Shown here: one piece after another, positions 31,408 through 41,247 of the stretch
Layout of the letters: every line of letters begins with the position of its first letter
How positions within the stretch are numbered: the stretch's first letter is position 1
Assembly: GCA_900541135.1 (NCBI GenBank)
Contig: UQIG01000016.1
Location: 1 to 43,591, forward strand
Direction: 5' to 3'
Length of the DNA: 43,591 bases
From: an uncultured Collinsella sp.
GTDB taxonomy: Bacteria; Actinomycetota; Coriobacteriia; Coriobacteriales; Coriobacteriaceae
Made by a program: the position numbers and the translations under genes
The notes under the pieces: generated by a model
Seen by the model: the letters and a program-made list of their open reading frames with translations, nothing else
Database searches by the model: none
What the model was told of the DNA's origin: nothing

Positions 31408-32373
31408 ATGTCTCAAAACGCACGTTCCCATCGAAAGCTCAAGATAGCCGGCGTCGTTGCGCTGGTGCTCGTTGTCGCGCTGCTGGGGTTTGCCGGCAAC
31501 TTCTTGTTCGACTTTGCCCTGAATCCCCAAGCGTCCTACACCATGAAGATGATGCAGGACGGCAAGGACGCCGAAAAGGGCGAGCAGATGGACGCCGAGG
31601 AGGGCGAGGCACGGGCGTGGTTTAAGGAAAACCGCGAGAGCAGCAGCCTCACCGCGGACGACGGGACCGAGCTTGCCGCCTGGTATTTTGCTGCGTCGGA
31701 GAGCACACACGACTACGCCGTCTGCCCGCATGGATATACCAACGAGCCCATCGGTATGGCCCGATACGTCAAGCGATTCCACGACCGCGGCATGAACGTA
31801 CTCGCACCCGCCGCCCGCGCTCACGAGCGCTCCGGCGGCGACTATATCGGCATGGGCTGGCCCGAGCGCCTCGATGTCGTTGCATGGATTGGACGGATCG
31901 TTGCAGCCGACCCCGAGGCGCGCATCCTGGTCTTTGGTGAGTCGATGGGTGCGGCAACCGCTATGAACGTCGCGGGGGAATCTCTGCCCGCAAACGTGAA
32001 ATGCATTATCGAGGACTGTGGTTATACGAGTGTTTGGGACGAGTTTTCTCTGCAGCTCAAGGACGTGTTCGGCCTGCCCAGCTTTCCCTTGCTCGATGTA
32101 GCAAACTTGGTGTGCAACGTGCGCGCGGGCTACGACTTTCATAAGGCGAGCAGTGTGGAGCAACTCAAACACGCGACAGTTCCCATGCTGTTTATCCACG
32201 GCGACCAGGACACCTTTGTGCCGTACAGCATGCTCGACCAAAACTACGACGCGTGCGCCAGCAAGGTCAAGCAAAAGCTCACTATCCATGGCGCCACCCA
32301 CGCCAAGAGTGCGCAAGTTGACCCCGAGCTCTACTGGAATACGGTCGATGACTTCCTCGACAAGAATTTTTAG
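31408..32373 (+). CDS. Membrane-anchored alpha/beta hydrolase
   Basis: A 321-residue protein with an N-terminal signal anchor (about 11-33, KIAGVVALVLVVALLGFAGN region) and an alpha/beta hydrolase domain facing outward or anchored inside. The nucleophile elbow is GESMGA (serine about 180), the acid lies in FIHGDQDTFVP, and the histidine in HGATHAKS. It resembles YqkD/YfhR-type hydrolases of unknown substrate. A good promoter and an AGGAAAG site lie upstream. It is monocistronic and converges on the DUF362 gene with a shared terminator. Confidence 0.88.
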   Translation: MSQNARSHRKLKIAGVVALVLVVALLGFAGNFLFDFALNPQASYTMKMMQDGKDAEKGEQMDAEEGEARAWFKENRESSSLTADDGTELAAWYFAASESTHDYAVCPHGYTNEPIGMARYVKRFHDRGMNVLAPAARAHERSGGDYIGMGWPERLDVVAWIGRIVAADPEARILVFGESMGAATAMNVAGESLPANVKCIIEDCGYTSVWDEFSLQLKDVFGLPSFPLLDVANLVCNVRAGYDFHKASSVEQLKHATVPMLFIHGDQDTFVPYSMLDQNYDACASKVKQKLTIHGATHAKSAQVDPELYWNTVDDFLDKNF

Positions 32374-32450
32374 GCAAAAAGCAACGTCTGGGGTTTGTTG
32401 CCAAAAATCGGTTTGTAGTCGGCGGTATTCGATTTTTCACCGCACTTCTG

Positions 32451-32489
32451 AAAAGCCGCCCGCAAGCGTTGTGCTCGTGGGCGGCTTTT
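32451..32489. terminator. Bidirectional terminator between convergent genes
   Basis: AAAAGCCGCCC (32451-32461) and GGGCGGCTTTT (32479-32489) pair perfectly, with an A-run on one side and a T-run on the other. It can end both the hydrolase transcript and the DUF362 transcript. Confidence 0.88.
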
Positions 32490-32536
32490 GCTCAACTTAC
32501 GCTACAAAAACGCTTGATTTGTCCAATAGTTAGACG

Positions 32537-33742
32537 CTACTTGACCTCGATGAGCTCATACTCGCTCGTGCCCAGGCCGATCTTCTCGGCATGCGCGATG
32601 CACACTCGCCAGTCGGTGTCGGGATGCGTGATGCAGAAGGGGTCCTTAGCCTGCTCGCCCTCCAGATGCTCGTGGTTGTGCTCCATCTTGGCCGCGCTAT
32701 CGGTGAGCTCGGTGTTGGGCAGCGGCTCGGATGCCATGACAGCATCGGCGCAGGCCTGGTCGATGGCGACCGGGTCGAAGCTCGCGAACATGCCGATGTC
32801 GTTGACGATAGGCGTATCGTTTTCGGGATGGCAATCGCAGTTGGGGCTGATATCCATGGCAAGCGAGATATGGAAGCTCGGGCGGCCGTCGACAACGGCC
32901 TTCGTATACTCGGCGATCTTGCAGTTGAGCACGTCGGCCGCGGCGTCATAGCCGGGCTTGATGCAGTCCTGGTTGCATGCCGCAATGCAGCGTCCGCAGC
33001 CCACGCAGCGATCGTGGTCGATAGCGGCCACGTGCACCGTGCGAGTAGCGCCGCTGGCAAGCTCGCGCTCGCGGGTGCCGTCGAACGAGACAGCGTTGTG
33101 CGCGCAGATCTTTTCGCAGGCACGGCAGCCAACGCAGTGCTCGGTCGAGACGTTCGGCTTGCCGGCGGCATGCTGCTCCATCTTGCCGGCACGGCTGCCG
33201 CCTCCCATACCCAGGTTCTTCATGGCGCCGCCAAAGCCGGCCTGCTCATGGCCCTTAAAGTGGGTGAGGCTAATCACGATATCGGCATCCATGAGCGCCT
33301 GACCGATCTTAGCCTCGTGCACGTACTCTCCGCCCTCGACCGGGACGAGCGCCTCGTCGGTGCCCTTGAGGCCGTCGGCGATGATGATCTGGCAACCCGT
33401 GGCATACGGGGTAAAGCCGTTCTGGTAGGCGGTATCGATGTGCTCGAGCGCGTTTTTGCGGCTACCGACATAGAGCGTGTTGCAGTCGGTGAGAAAGGGC
33501 TTGCCACCCAATTCCTTCACGACGTCCGCGACGGCGCGGGCGTAGTTGGGGCGCAAAAAGCTCAGGTTGCCCAACTCGCCAAAGTGAATCTTGATGGCGA
33601 CGAACTTGTTCTCAAAGTCGATCTGCTCAATACCGGCGTGACGGATGAGGCGCTTGAGCTTGTCGAGCTGGCTCTCGCGAGCATGCGTGCGCAAGTTGGT
33701 GAAGTACACCTTAGCGGGTGCTGCGGGTGTAGTTGCGGTCAT
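32537..33742 (-). CDS. DUF362 protein with two [4Fe-4S] ferredoxin motifs
   Basis: A 401-residue cytoplasmic iron-sulfur protein. The N-terminal DUF362 part (KIHFGELGNLSFLRP, SLTHFKGHEQAGFGGAMKNLGMG) is followed by two clusters, CVGCRACEKIC and CVGCGRCIAAC (about 195-255), each CxxCxxCxxxC with the fourth cysteine close by. DUF362 then resumes (FASFDPVAIDQACADAV). The family is widespread in anaerobes, probably in electron transfer, with no firm reaction. GAGGGG lies 9 bases before the ATG. It is a single gene. Confidence 0.9.
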   Translation of the reverse strand: MTATTPAAPAKVYFTNLRTHARESQLDKLKRLIRHAGIEQIDFENKFVAIKIHFGELGNLSFLRPNYARAVADVVKELGGKPFLTDCNTLYVGSRKNALEHIDTAYQNGFTPYATGCQIIIADGLKGTDEALVPVEGGEYVHEAKIGQALMDADIVISLTHFKGHEQAGFGGAMKNLGMGGGSRAGKMEQHAAGKPNVSTEHCVGCRACEKICAHNAVSFDGTRERELASGATRTVHVAAIDHDRCVGCGRCIAACNQDCIKPGYDAAADVLNCKIAEYTKAVVDGRPSFHISLAMDISPNCDCHPENDTPIVNDIGMFASFDPVAIDQACADAVMASEPLPNTELTDSAAKMEHNHEHLEGEQAKDPFCITHPDTDWRVCIAHAEKIGLGTSEYELIEVK

Positions 33743-33827
33743 AGATATATCCCCTCGGTCTATATGGCGTTACAGACATAAGAGGATGGTACCAGTTAAA
33801 GCAGAGTTAAAGTCAAGTACGGCACCC

Positions 33828-34003
33828 AGTCATTGGGGACAGACTTAAATGACTGAAACCACTCATTGGGGACGGACTTAAATGAGTGCCTCGCCACCTG
33901 GCAGCTAGGGACGTTCCTTTCCTGCCGGCAGCTGGGGACAGTCCTTGCCAGCACGGCCGGCGAACCGGCGAATCGGCAAAGACTGTCCCCGATGACTACT
34001 CCT
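33828..34003. repeat. Palindromic repeat cluster, left copy beside the FtsX-type ABC operon
   Basis: The cluster contains AGTCATTGGGGACAGACTTAA and ACTCATTGGGGACGGACTTAA units, then a hairpin GGGGACAGTCCTTGCC (33934-33949) with GGCAAAGACTGTCCCC (33975-33990). The 105 bases 33899-34003 match 37539-37640 closely and in the same orientation. The 3' end of the permease gene (stop at 33996) lies inside the repeat edge. Confidence 0.8.
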
Positions 34004-36662
34004 GCACCTTGAGGGCTTCGGCCAGACTGACGCGCTTGATGGAGCGCGTGTGTAGCAGCGCCACGACCAGGTAGGTCGCAAAGCCAATACCGACGCATGC
34101 AGCCATGGACCAAGTGGGCACGTAGATCTCGATATTGCCGTTGTAGGCGAGCAGCATCGAGCGGAAGATGGCCGTGAGCGAGCCAATAATGACCGGCAGG
34201 CTCAGCACGAGCGACGCCGCCACGCACAGCGTGATCGAGCGGATGTACAGATGCGAGATCTCGCTATCGCGATAGCCAAAGACTTTCATGTAGCTGATCG
34301 AACGGGCGCTGTGGTCGATCACCGCCTTGGTCAGCAGGTACATAAACAGCAAGAAGATAAACACCGCGAGCCCGATCATCATTCCGATCATTTTGCTCAT
34401 CATGCCGATGAACTGGTCGCCCACGGCCCGCATGTCGTCGGGCGTGGTGTCGCCGGCAAAGTAACGAGCATCGAGGTCGAGCTTCTCGTCGCTCACATAG
34501 CCGTTAAAGTAGGCGGCGTCGTTGTCGAACAGCTCGTTAAAGTCGTCGATACTCATATAGATATTCATGTCCGACTTGGAGCCCCAGGCACAGTCCTTGC
34601 CCGCGTACTCAAGGGAATAATGCTCCCCCTCGTACTTGTCGACGAGCGTGACCTTCTGGCCCTCGCTCCAGCCAAACTTGTCGAGCAGGCCGCTGCCAAA
34701 GACGACGCGCCCATCGCCAACGTTGAGGTCTTTCCAATAGCGCGAATCGGGCGAGATGCCGTAGACGGAAATCGTCTCCTCGCCATTACCATCGCCGCGG
34801 TCGTATTGCAGCTGGTAAACAGCATATTTCTCGGTCTGTGCGATTGCGCCCGCGCCGTTGTCGGTCGTATTGACCGGGTGGATATCGTCGTTGTCAGTGT
34901 CGATCTTAGAGGCCTTGTCGATCAGGTCGATAGCCCCGTCGCGGTCGTAGCCGAGGGCATCGGCAAGGTCATCGAGGCGCGCGTAGAGCGCATCCTTCTT
35001 GTCCTGGACCTTGGCAAGCGCATCCTGCGCCGCGGCCAGGCTCTCAGCAGACGGAGCGCTGGTCGCGGCATCGGCTGCCGCCTGCGCCGCATCGGCCGCG
35101 TCGTCAAGCTCGTCATCGGCATCCTGGGCAGCGGTTAGCAGCGCGCCGTCAACCGACTGCAAGCGCTCGAGTGCCGACCACTGCTCGCGCTCCTCGGCAG
35201 TACCCTCGAGCTCCAGCGGCGCCTTGAGCGTGTACTGGTGCTCGGCGACCAGGCTCGTCTCGAGGTTGTCCACGTAGTGCGTCATCGTGGGCAGAATCGC
35301 CAGGCCAAAGAGCAGCAGCAGCGACGCAAATGCAATGCCCACGAAGAGCGTGGCGAAGTTGCCCAGGTTGCGCAGGAAGATACGCAAGCGGAAGCGGGAA
35401 ACAAAACCCATGCGTTCCGACAGCTGCAGACCGCGCTTGGTACCCGACTTGCCGCTCGCCTCGTGGCGAAGGAACTGCAACGGCGTCTTGCCCATCTTGC
35501 GAAGCAGGCCCACCAGTGTAATGAGGATGAGCGCGGCAGCGGGAACCACGGCGCACTTCACAAAGATCTCCCAGCTCCAGTACACCTGGAAGGGCGGCAG
35601 GCTGTACGAGCCGTAATACAGGCTACGCATAGGCTCGGTAAAGAACGCAATGCCGAGCGCGGTGCCCAGCAGCGCCGCGACCACGCCTACGATGGCGGGA
35701 AGCGCCAGGTAGTGCAGCACAATCTCGCGACGACGATAGCCGCTGGCGAGCAGCGTGCCGATGATGGCACTCTCCTCCTCGATGGTGGCGTCGGTAAGGA
35801 CCACAAAGACAAACGCCATGATCACGATGATAATGTCGAGCAGCGTCATCCACATCGTAGAGTCGCCGTCCACGTCGTCGCGCGCATAGCCAATGCCCTG
35901 ATTGGAATCGGCGTCGATGAGGTCATCCACGCGCGCATCGGCATCGGTCAGCGCCTCGACCATATCCTGCTCCGCATCGATGCGATCCGCGGTGGGGAGG
36001 TCGCGATCGGTAAAGGTAAAGGAGTAGGTGTAGGCGGGCGCGCCGCCGACATCCTCGAGCGCGGCAAAGCCGGCATCGGTGACCTCGGCCACGCCGTACG
36101 TGATGGTGTTCACCGTAAAGTCCGAATTGTTGAGGAACAGCGCCTGGCTATCGGGCTGGGTCATGATGCCGCAGATGATGTAGGTGCGACCCTCGAGCTC
36201 GACTTTATCGCCCACGGCGAGGCCGTTGTTGGTGGCAAAGATGCGATCGATGGCCACCTCGTCGTCCGCCCTGGGTTCCCTGCCCTCACAGTAGGACGCG
36301 ATATCGACCTTGGTGCGGTGCGCATAGGTGCGCAGTGTGCGCTTGGTGCCGTCGTCGCCGGCGGTCTTTTTGATGATGGCGTCGATGGAGAAATTCTTGT
36401 AGAGCGTAACGCCGCCGACGTCGCCGGCTGCATCCTCGGCCGCCTTGAGCTGGTCTTTGGTGGCCTCGAAGGAGGTGGTCACGCGGCCGTCCTCAATCGT
36501 GTACGCATCGCGCATGTCGTCGATAAGGCAGCCGATGGAATGCGCTGCGAGCAAAAAGCCCGAGGTGAGAGCGATGCTTCCGCACATAAGCAAAAAGATG
36601 CCCAGGTACTTGCCGATATTGCGGCGCAGTTCGCGCGGGAGACGTTTTGCGAGAGGTGTCAT
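33996..36662 (-). CDS. FtsX-family ABC transporter permease
   Basis: An 888-residue permease with two FtsX domains. A first membrane segment (18-40) leads to a large outside domain, then three segments near 275-395, another outside domain with an alanine/aspartate-rich coiled-coil insert (about 505-570), and three C-terminal segments (LVVALLHTRSIKRVSLAEALKVQE end). This is the layout of Gram-positive MacB/BceB-like exporters of peptides or envelope signals. The start at 36662 lies 8 bases after the ATPase stop with GGTAGGCGG, so it forms an operon with 36671-37384. The substrate is unknown. Confidence 0.9.
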   Translation of the reverse strand: MTPLAKRLPRELRRNIGKYLGIFLLMCGSIALTSGFLLAAHSIGCLIDDMRDAYTIEDGRVTTSFEATKDQLKAAEDAAGDVGGVTLYKNFSIDAIIKKTAGDDGTKRTLRTYAHRTKVDIASYCEGREPRADDEVAIDRIFATNNGLAVGDKVELEGRTYIICGIMTQPDSQALFLNNSDFTVNTITYGVAEVTDAGFAALEDVGGAPAYTYSFTFTDRDLPTADRIDAEQDMVEALTDADARVDDLIDADSNQGIGYARDDVDGDSTMWMTLLDIIIVIMAFVFVVLTDATIEEESAIIGTLLASGYRRREIVLHYLALPAIVGVVAALLGTALGIAFFTEPMRSLYYGSYSLPPFQVYWSWEIFVKCAVVPAAALILITLVGLLRKMGKTPLQFLRHEASGKSGTKRGLQLSERMGFVSRFRLRIFLRNLGNFATLFVGIAFASLLLLFGLAILPTMTHYVDNLETSLVAEHQYTLKAPLELEGTAEEREQWSALERLQSVDGALLTAAQDADDELDDAADAAQAAADAATSAPSAESLAAAQDALAKVQDKKDALYARLDDLADALGYDRDGAIDLIDKASKIDTDNDDIHPVNTTDNGAGAIAQTEKYAVYQLQYDRGDGNGEETISVYGISPDSRYWKDLNVGDGRVVFGSGLLDKFGWSEGQKVTLVDKYEGEHYSLEYAGKDCAWGSKSDMNIYMSIDDFNELFDNDAAYFNGYVSDEKLDLDARYFAGDTTPDDMRAVGDQFIGMMSKMIGMMIGLAVFIFLLFMYLLTKAVIDHSARSISYMKVFGYRDSEISHLYIRSITLCVAASLVLSLPVIIGSLTAIFRSMLLAYNGNIEIYVPTWSMAACVGIGFATYLVVALLHTRSIKRVSLAEALKVQE

Positions 36663-36670
36663 GGCGCCGC

Positions 36671-37384
<714 letters not shown>

Positions 37385-37475
37385 GCTATCCCCCATTGTT
37401 AGCCTCGTACTACTTTATGAGCGTAATAGTAAACCATGGCGAACTAATTTGGAGTGAGGCCTGGGATTTATTTCA

Positions 37476-37705
37476 GACTAGTCATTGGGGACGTTCTTAA
37501 ATGACTAGTCGCAAGGGACACTCTTTCGCCACCCGACAGCTGGGGACGTTCCTTATATGCCGGCAGCCGGGAACAGTCCTTGCCGGCCCGGTCGGCGAGC
37601 CGGCGAATCGGCAAAGACTGTCCCCGATGGCTAGTCGTTTAAGTCTGTCCCCAATGACCACTCTTGGTCGTTTAAGTCTGTCCCCAATGAGTACCCGATG
37701 ACTAG
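37476..37705. repeat. Palindromic repeat cluster, right copy beside the FtsX-type ABC operon
   Basis: This fills most of the 325-base gap 37385-37709. The hairpin GGGAACAGTCCTTGCC (37569-37584) with GGCAAAGACTGTCCCC (37610-37625) is preceded by a TAGTCATTGGGGACG unit. It is followed by two inverted units of GTTTAAGTCTGTCCCCAATG (near 37665 and 37699). Compare 33828-34003. Bases 37385-37475 hold only the probable ATPase promoter region. Confidence 0.8.
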
Positions 37706-37709
37706 GTGG

Positions 37710-38915
37710 CTAGGCGTGGGATTTGGTGCGTGAGAGGGCCAGGCCTGCGGCGGCGATGGCCACGGCAAAGAGCACGGTGACGCCCAGGTCGCAGGCGATG
37801 TCGCCCAACATGGCAGACGTCAGGTCCGACGCGAGCGCCTTGCCGATCGCGTCGTTCACCCAATATGTCGGCACAAAGTGCGCCACGGTCTGCACGGCCG
37901 GGCCCATCAGCGACAGCGGCATCCAAGCGCCGCCCAAAAACGTCATGAGCATGCCGAGCAGGTTGCCCACGCCATTGAGCAGCTCCTCGCGCGCACCCAG
38001 GCTCGAAAGGGCAAAGCCAACGGCCAGCGGCGTGCACGCCAGGGCAAACGTCGCCGCCAGTGCCAGGCACACACGGCCCACGCCGACCTCGGCAACCGCA
38101 CCGGCAAAGCCCACGACGCCCATCATGCTCGACACAAACCAGATGCAGACGGTGAGCACGGCGGCGGCGGCAAACACGGCAAGCGAACGTTGGCGCTCGG
38201 AGATTGGGCCGGCATCCATACGACGCGCGCGCTCGGGCTCGTTCATGCCCGAGAACACCAACCCCACCGATACGATGACCGACGAGATAATCGCGTACGC
38301 GCCAAAGTTGAAGTACGACTCGAGCGTGGCGGCGGCCGTCGAGTCGACCTTGACCTGCTCGACCTCGACCTCCGCGCGCTTCGCGGCCGCATGTTCAGCA
38401 GCCTTGGCAACGTAGCCGTTGGAGGCAGTGGGCTCAAGCGCCGCCGCAGCGCCCGCGAGCGAGATCCAGCGCGAAGCCTCGGCAGACGAAAGCGCCGCCG
38501 CCATAGTGCCGGCACCGTAGGTCACATCGAGCTTGGGCAGGGACTCCCCCGCGCGGGCAGCCGCGACCAGGTCGTCCTCGAACCCCTCCGGGATAAAGAA
38601 CACGCAGTCGGCACTGCCCTTGGCGCTGTTGCTCTTGGAGAGCGCGTCCGCAAGGTCGTACGTGTCATCGCCGATGCCCGTGACCAGGTCAAAACGCGAA
38701 CCCAGGTGCTTGGTGAGCGCACGTGAAAGATCACTGCCGTCGCGGTCGACCACGATCACGTTGGCGTCGTAGGGCTTGTACTCGGTGAGCTGCGACGAGT
38801 TCCAGCTCACCGATGCCGCGATGAATACGCCCATCAGCGAAATGAACACCGTGTAGATGAGCAGGTAGAACGGGTGCGCGAGCGCCATGCGAAGCGCAGT
38901 CTTAAAGGTGCTCAT
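37710..38915 (-). CDS. ABC-2 type transporter permease (second subunit)
   Basis: A 401-residue permease: one N-terminal membrane segment (about 16-38), an outside domain (40-about 190) and five to six C-terminal segments (from about 205: YAIISSVIVSVGLVFSGMNEPERARRM to the end). The layout is that of ABC-2/YhgE-like exporters. The start at 38915 has GAAGGAG and overlaps the previous permease gene by 14 bases, so both belong to one operon with the ATPase at 40099. The two permeases probably form a heterodimer. The substrate is unknown; the neighbouring two-component system suggests a stress-induced exporter. Confidence 0.88.
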   Translation of the reverse strand: MSTFKTALRMALAHPFYLLIYTVFISLMGVFIAASVSWNSSQLTEYKPYDANVIVVDRDGSDLSRALTKHLGSRFDLVTGIGDDTYDLADALSKSNSAKGSADCVFFIPEGFEDDLVAAARAGESLPKLDVTYGAGTMAAALSSAEASRWISLAGAAAALEPTASNGYVAKAAEHAAAKRAEVEVEQVKVDSTAAATLESYFNFGAYAIISSVIVSVGLVFSGMNEPERARRMDAGPISERQRSLAVFAAAAVLTVCIWFVSSMMGVVGFAGAVAEVGVGRVCLALAATFALACTPLAVGFALSSLGAREELLNGVGNLLGMLMTFLGGAWMPLSLMGPAVQTVAHFVPTYWVNDAIGKALASDLTSAMLGDIACDLGVTVLFAVAIAAAGLALSRTKSHA

Positions 38916-40089
38916 AGCGGCTCCTTCCAAAGATCAGCGTAGCGGCGGCGACAAACACCAGCGTCATGAGGACCAGAGCGCCGGCGCGAACGGCGAAGGG
39001 CCCCAGGTCCTCAAAGAAATACAGGCGGTTGAACATGTCGCAGATGAGCTTGACGGGGTTGAGCCAGCACTCGGCCGGACAGGCGCGGGCGACGTCATCG
39101 GCAAGCGCCATCGCCGGTTCGCCGTAGAGCCCAGCGAACAAAGCGCACGTGGTGGCAAAGCCTGTGAGGATGCCCGACTTGGATGCCTTGCCGCCCTTAA
39201 CGGGAAGCGTGCCCACAAAGAGTCCCAAGCCCGTGGCGGCAAGCGCGGAAGCGGCACCGCCCACCAGACACAGCCCCTCGCGCCCGCCAAAGTCGACGCC
39301 CACAACCAGGCGCACGTAGCCGATCGCGATCGCCATCGAGGCAAAGGAGACCAGCCACGAGCCCACAAAGATACCGGCCAGCGACGCCGTTTTGGAAAGA
39401 CCGCCCGCGCAGCGGCGCGCGCCAAGGCCCGACAGATTGGGCTGCAGATCGACGACGCTCAAGGCGGCAAACTCGGCAGACATCATCGCGACCAGGCCAA
39501 AAAGCGCGTAATAGTAGATGACCGTGCCATCGGGCGTGGTGCGTGTCAGGCTTACGCGGCGGGTGCCGCCCTCGAGCGACAGGGCGCGCGCAACCGCCTC
39601 CGGGTCGGCGAGCGCCGCCGGGTTGTCCTGGGCAATCTGGGACATGAGCTCGGCATTTTGTGTATACGAACTTGCCACCGTCTCCAGGATGCTGCGATCG
39701 GTGAGCACCGATGATGCGCGCGAGCTGTCGTAGCTCGAAAGCAGTGTGAGCTTGGGCGTGCCCGCGTCGTCGACCGTATAGATACCCGCGACCTCACCGG
39801 CCTTGAGCGCACGGTTCGCATCGGCTGCGTCGTCGCACTCGTGGATCTCGAGCAGCTGATTGTCGCTCTCCTTGGCAAGCGACGTCGCCACGTCCTTAAA
39901 GGTCGAGGCGTCCCAGGCCTCGTCCGCTATGACGGCAACCGGTACCGGGTCGACCGTGCCGTCGGAGCTCAGATTCGCAAACATAAACATGAACATCGTG
40001 GAAAGTGCGATGGGAAAGAGAGCGCCCCAGACCCACGTGCTCGGCCGGCGCAGCAGCGTCTTGACCGTAGTGATGATGGTGTTGAACAT
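38902..40089 (-). CDS. ABC-2 type transporter permease (first subunit)
   Basis: A 395-residue permease with an N-terminal segment (TWVWGALFPIALSTMFMFMFANL), an outside domain (about 45-185) and six C-terminal segments ending in FVAAATLIFGRSRYEHL. It is a paralogue in layout of the following permease. The start has AGGGGG 7 bases upstream and lies 9 bases after the ATPase stop, so it is tightly coupled. With the ATPase and second permease it makes a complete ABC-2 exporter. Confidence 0.88.
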   Translation of the reverse strand: MFNTIITTVKTLLRRPSTWVWGALFPIALSTMFMFMFANLSSDGTVDPVPVAVIADEAWDASTFKDVATSLAKESDNQLLEIHECDDAADANRALKAGEVAGIYTVDDAGTPKLTLLSSYDSSRASSVLTDRSILETVASSYTQNAELMSQIAQDNPAALADPEAVARALSLEGGTRRVSLTRTTPDGTVIYYYALFGLVAMMSAEFAALSVVDLQPNLSGLGARRCAGGLSKTASLAGIFVGSWLVSFASMAIAIGYVRLVVGVDFGGREGLCLVGGAASALAATGLGLFVGTLPVKGGKASKSGILTGFATTCALFAGLYGEPAMALADDVARACPAECWLNPVKLICDMFNRLYFFEDLGPFAVRAGALVLMTLVFVAAATLIFGRSRYEHL

Positions 40090-40098
40090 GACTGCCCC

Positions 40099-41037
40099 CT
40101 AGTCGCGCAGCTCGCGGCCGGTGATCTCGAGGAACACGTCGTTGAGGGTCGGCGGTTCGGAATAAATGCGGCCGAGCGCCACGTCGGCGGCGCGCAGCGT
40201 GTCGAGGATGTCGACCAAATTGTGCGGGCTCGCTTCGCAGGTGCAGACGAGCTCGCCGCCGGACAGCTCAACCGAAAGCACGTGCTCGAGGGCGCGCAGC
40301 CGCTCGACCGTGGCGGTCTCGACGGCGCCGACCTCGACAGTCACGCGCTCGCCCATTTGAATCATGCGTTTGAGCTCGTCATTGGTGCCCTGCGCCAGCA
40401 CACGTCCGCCGTCCATGATCATGATGCGGCTGCAGATCTGCTCGACTTCCTCCATGTAATGGCTGGTATACACCACCGTGGCGCCCTCGTCGCGCAGGCG
40501 GCAGATGCCCTCCAGGATGGCGTTGCGACTCTGCGGGTCGACCGCCACCGTGGGCTCGTCAAAGAAGATGAGCTCGGGCTTGTGCGCGATGCCGCAGGCG
40601 ATGTTGAGGCGACGCGCCAGGCCGCCCGAGAGCTTGCCGGGGCGGAACTTCGTAAAGTCGCCCAAGCCGACAAAGTCGATCGCCTCGTCCACCAGCGCGC
40701 GGCGGCGCTTGCGGTCGTTGACGTAGAGACTGCAGAAATAGTCGATGTTCTCGCGCACGGTGAGCTCGTCGAACACCGCCACCTGTTGCGGCACCACGCC
40801 GATGCGGCGCTTGAGGTCATAGCGGGCGGGCGTCATGGGCTCGCCAAAGAGCTCGATGGTGCCTTTGTCGTAGGCAAGCAGCTGCAGGATACAGTTGATG
40901 GACGTGGTCTTGCCCGAGCCGTTGGGACCCAGCAGGCCAAAGATCTCGCCGGGGGCGATGCTCAGGTTAAAGTGGTCGAGCGCGATAAGATCGTCATAGC
41001 GCTTGACGAGGTTTTCGACGTGGACGATGTCTGTCAT
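40099..41037 (-). CDS. ABC-2 exporter ATPase
   Basis: A 312-residue CcmA/DrrA-type ATPase. Walker A is GPNGSGKT (37-44), the signature LSGGLARRL and Walker B LIFFDEPTVAVDP, where the usual DEPTxGLDP reads DEPTVAVDP. A C-terminal extension from about 225 (RVTVEVGAVETATVERLRAL) resembles the DrrA regulatory tail and ends in TLNDVFLEITGRELRD. The start at 41037 has AAGGG 8 bases upstream; the frame to 41103 extends into the divergent promoter region. It leads the exporter operon and is divergent from the histidine kinase gene. Confidence 0.92.
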   Translation of the reverse strand: MTDIVHVENLVKRYDDLIALDHFNLSIAPGEIFGLLGPNGSGKTTSINCILQLLAYDKGTIELFGEPMTPARYDLKRRIGVVPQQVAVFDELTVRENIDYFCSLYVNDRKRRRALVDEAIDFVGLGDFTKFRPGKLSGGLARRLNIACGIAHKPELIFFDEPTVAVDPQSRNAILEGICRLRDEGATVVYTSHYMEEVEQICSRIMIMDGGRVLAQGTNDELKRMIQMGERVTVEVGAVETATVERLRALEHVLSVELSGGELVCTCEASPHNLVDILDTLRAADVALGRIYSEPPTLNDVFLEITGRELRD

Positions 41038-41116
41038 GAGGCGGCCCTTCTGTTGGTCGTGGCCCGGTACGATTGCATCATCGCAGGAGCCGCCGGCGCG
41101 CACCAGCGAGCTTTGT

Positions 41117-41155
41117 CACGAGTGCGGGGAGCGGAGGCGAAACCCCCGCTCGTGC
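41117..41155. promoter_or_regulatory. Hairpin in the divergent promoter region between exporter and two-component genes
   Basis: CACGAGTGCGGGG and CCCCCGCTCGTG pair with one bulge around a 13-base loop. It lies midway in the 210-base gap, a suitable place for a regulator site that serves both transcripts. Confidence 0.35.
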
Positions 41156-41235
41156 GAGCGATCGACGCCGGTTTGCCGCGCGGGAGGAATGTCACGGTTG
41201 CTCCGGACAGTGCCTCCCCCGCGCGCGGCATCGCG

Positions 41236-41241
41236 TACAAT
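41236..41241 (+). promoter_or_regulatory. -10 box placing the histidine kinase mRNA start at its ATG
   Basis: TACAAT is followed by six bases and then the ATG at 41248. There is no Shine-Dalgarno, so the message is probably leaderless. No convincing -35 box is visible. Confidence 0.5.
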
Positions 41242-41247
41242 ACCCGT

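Noticed and set aside
39841..41247. Long plus-strand open frame running into the histidine kinase gene
   Set aside because: It is antisense to the ABC-2 permease and ATPase genes, which have clear motifs. The kinase fold begins at 41248 next to a -10 box.
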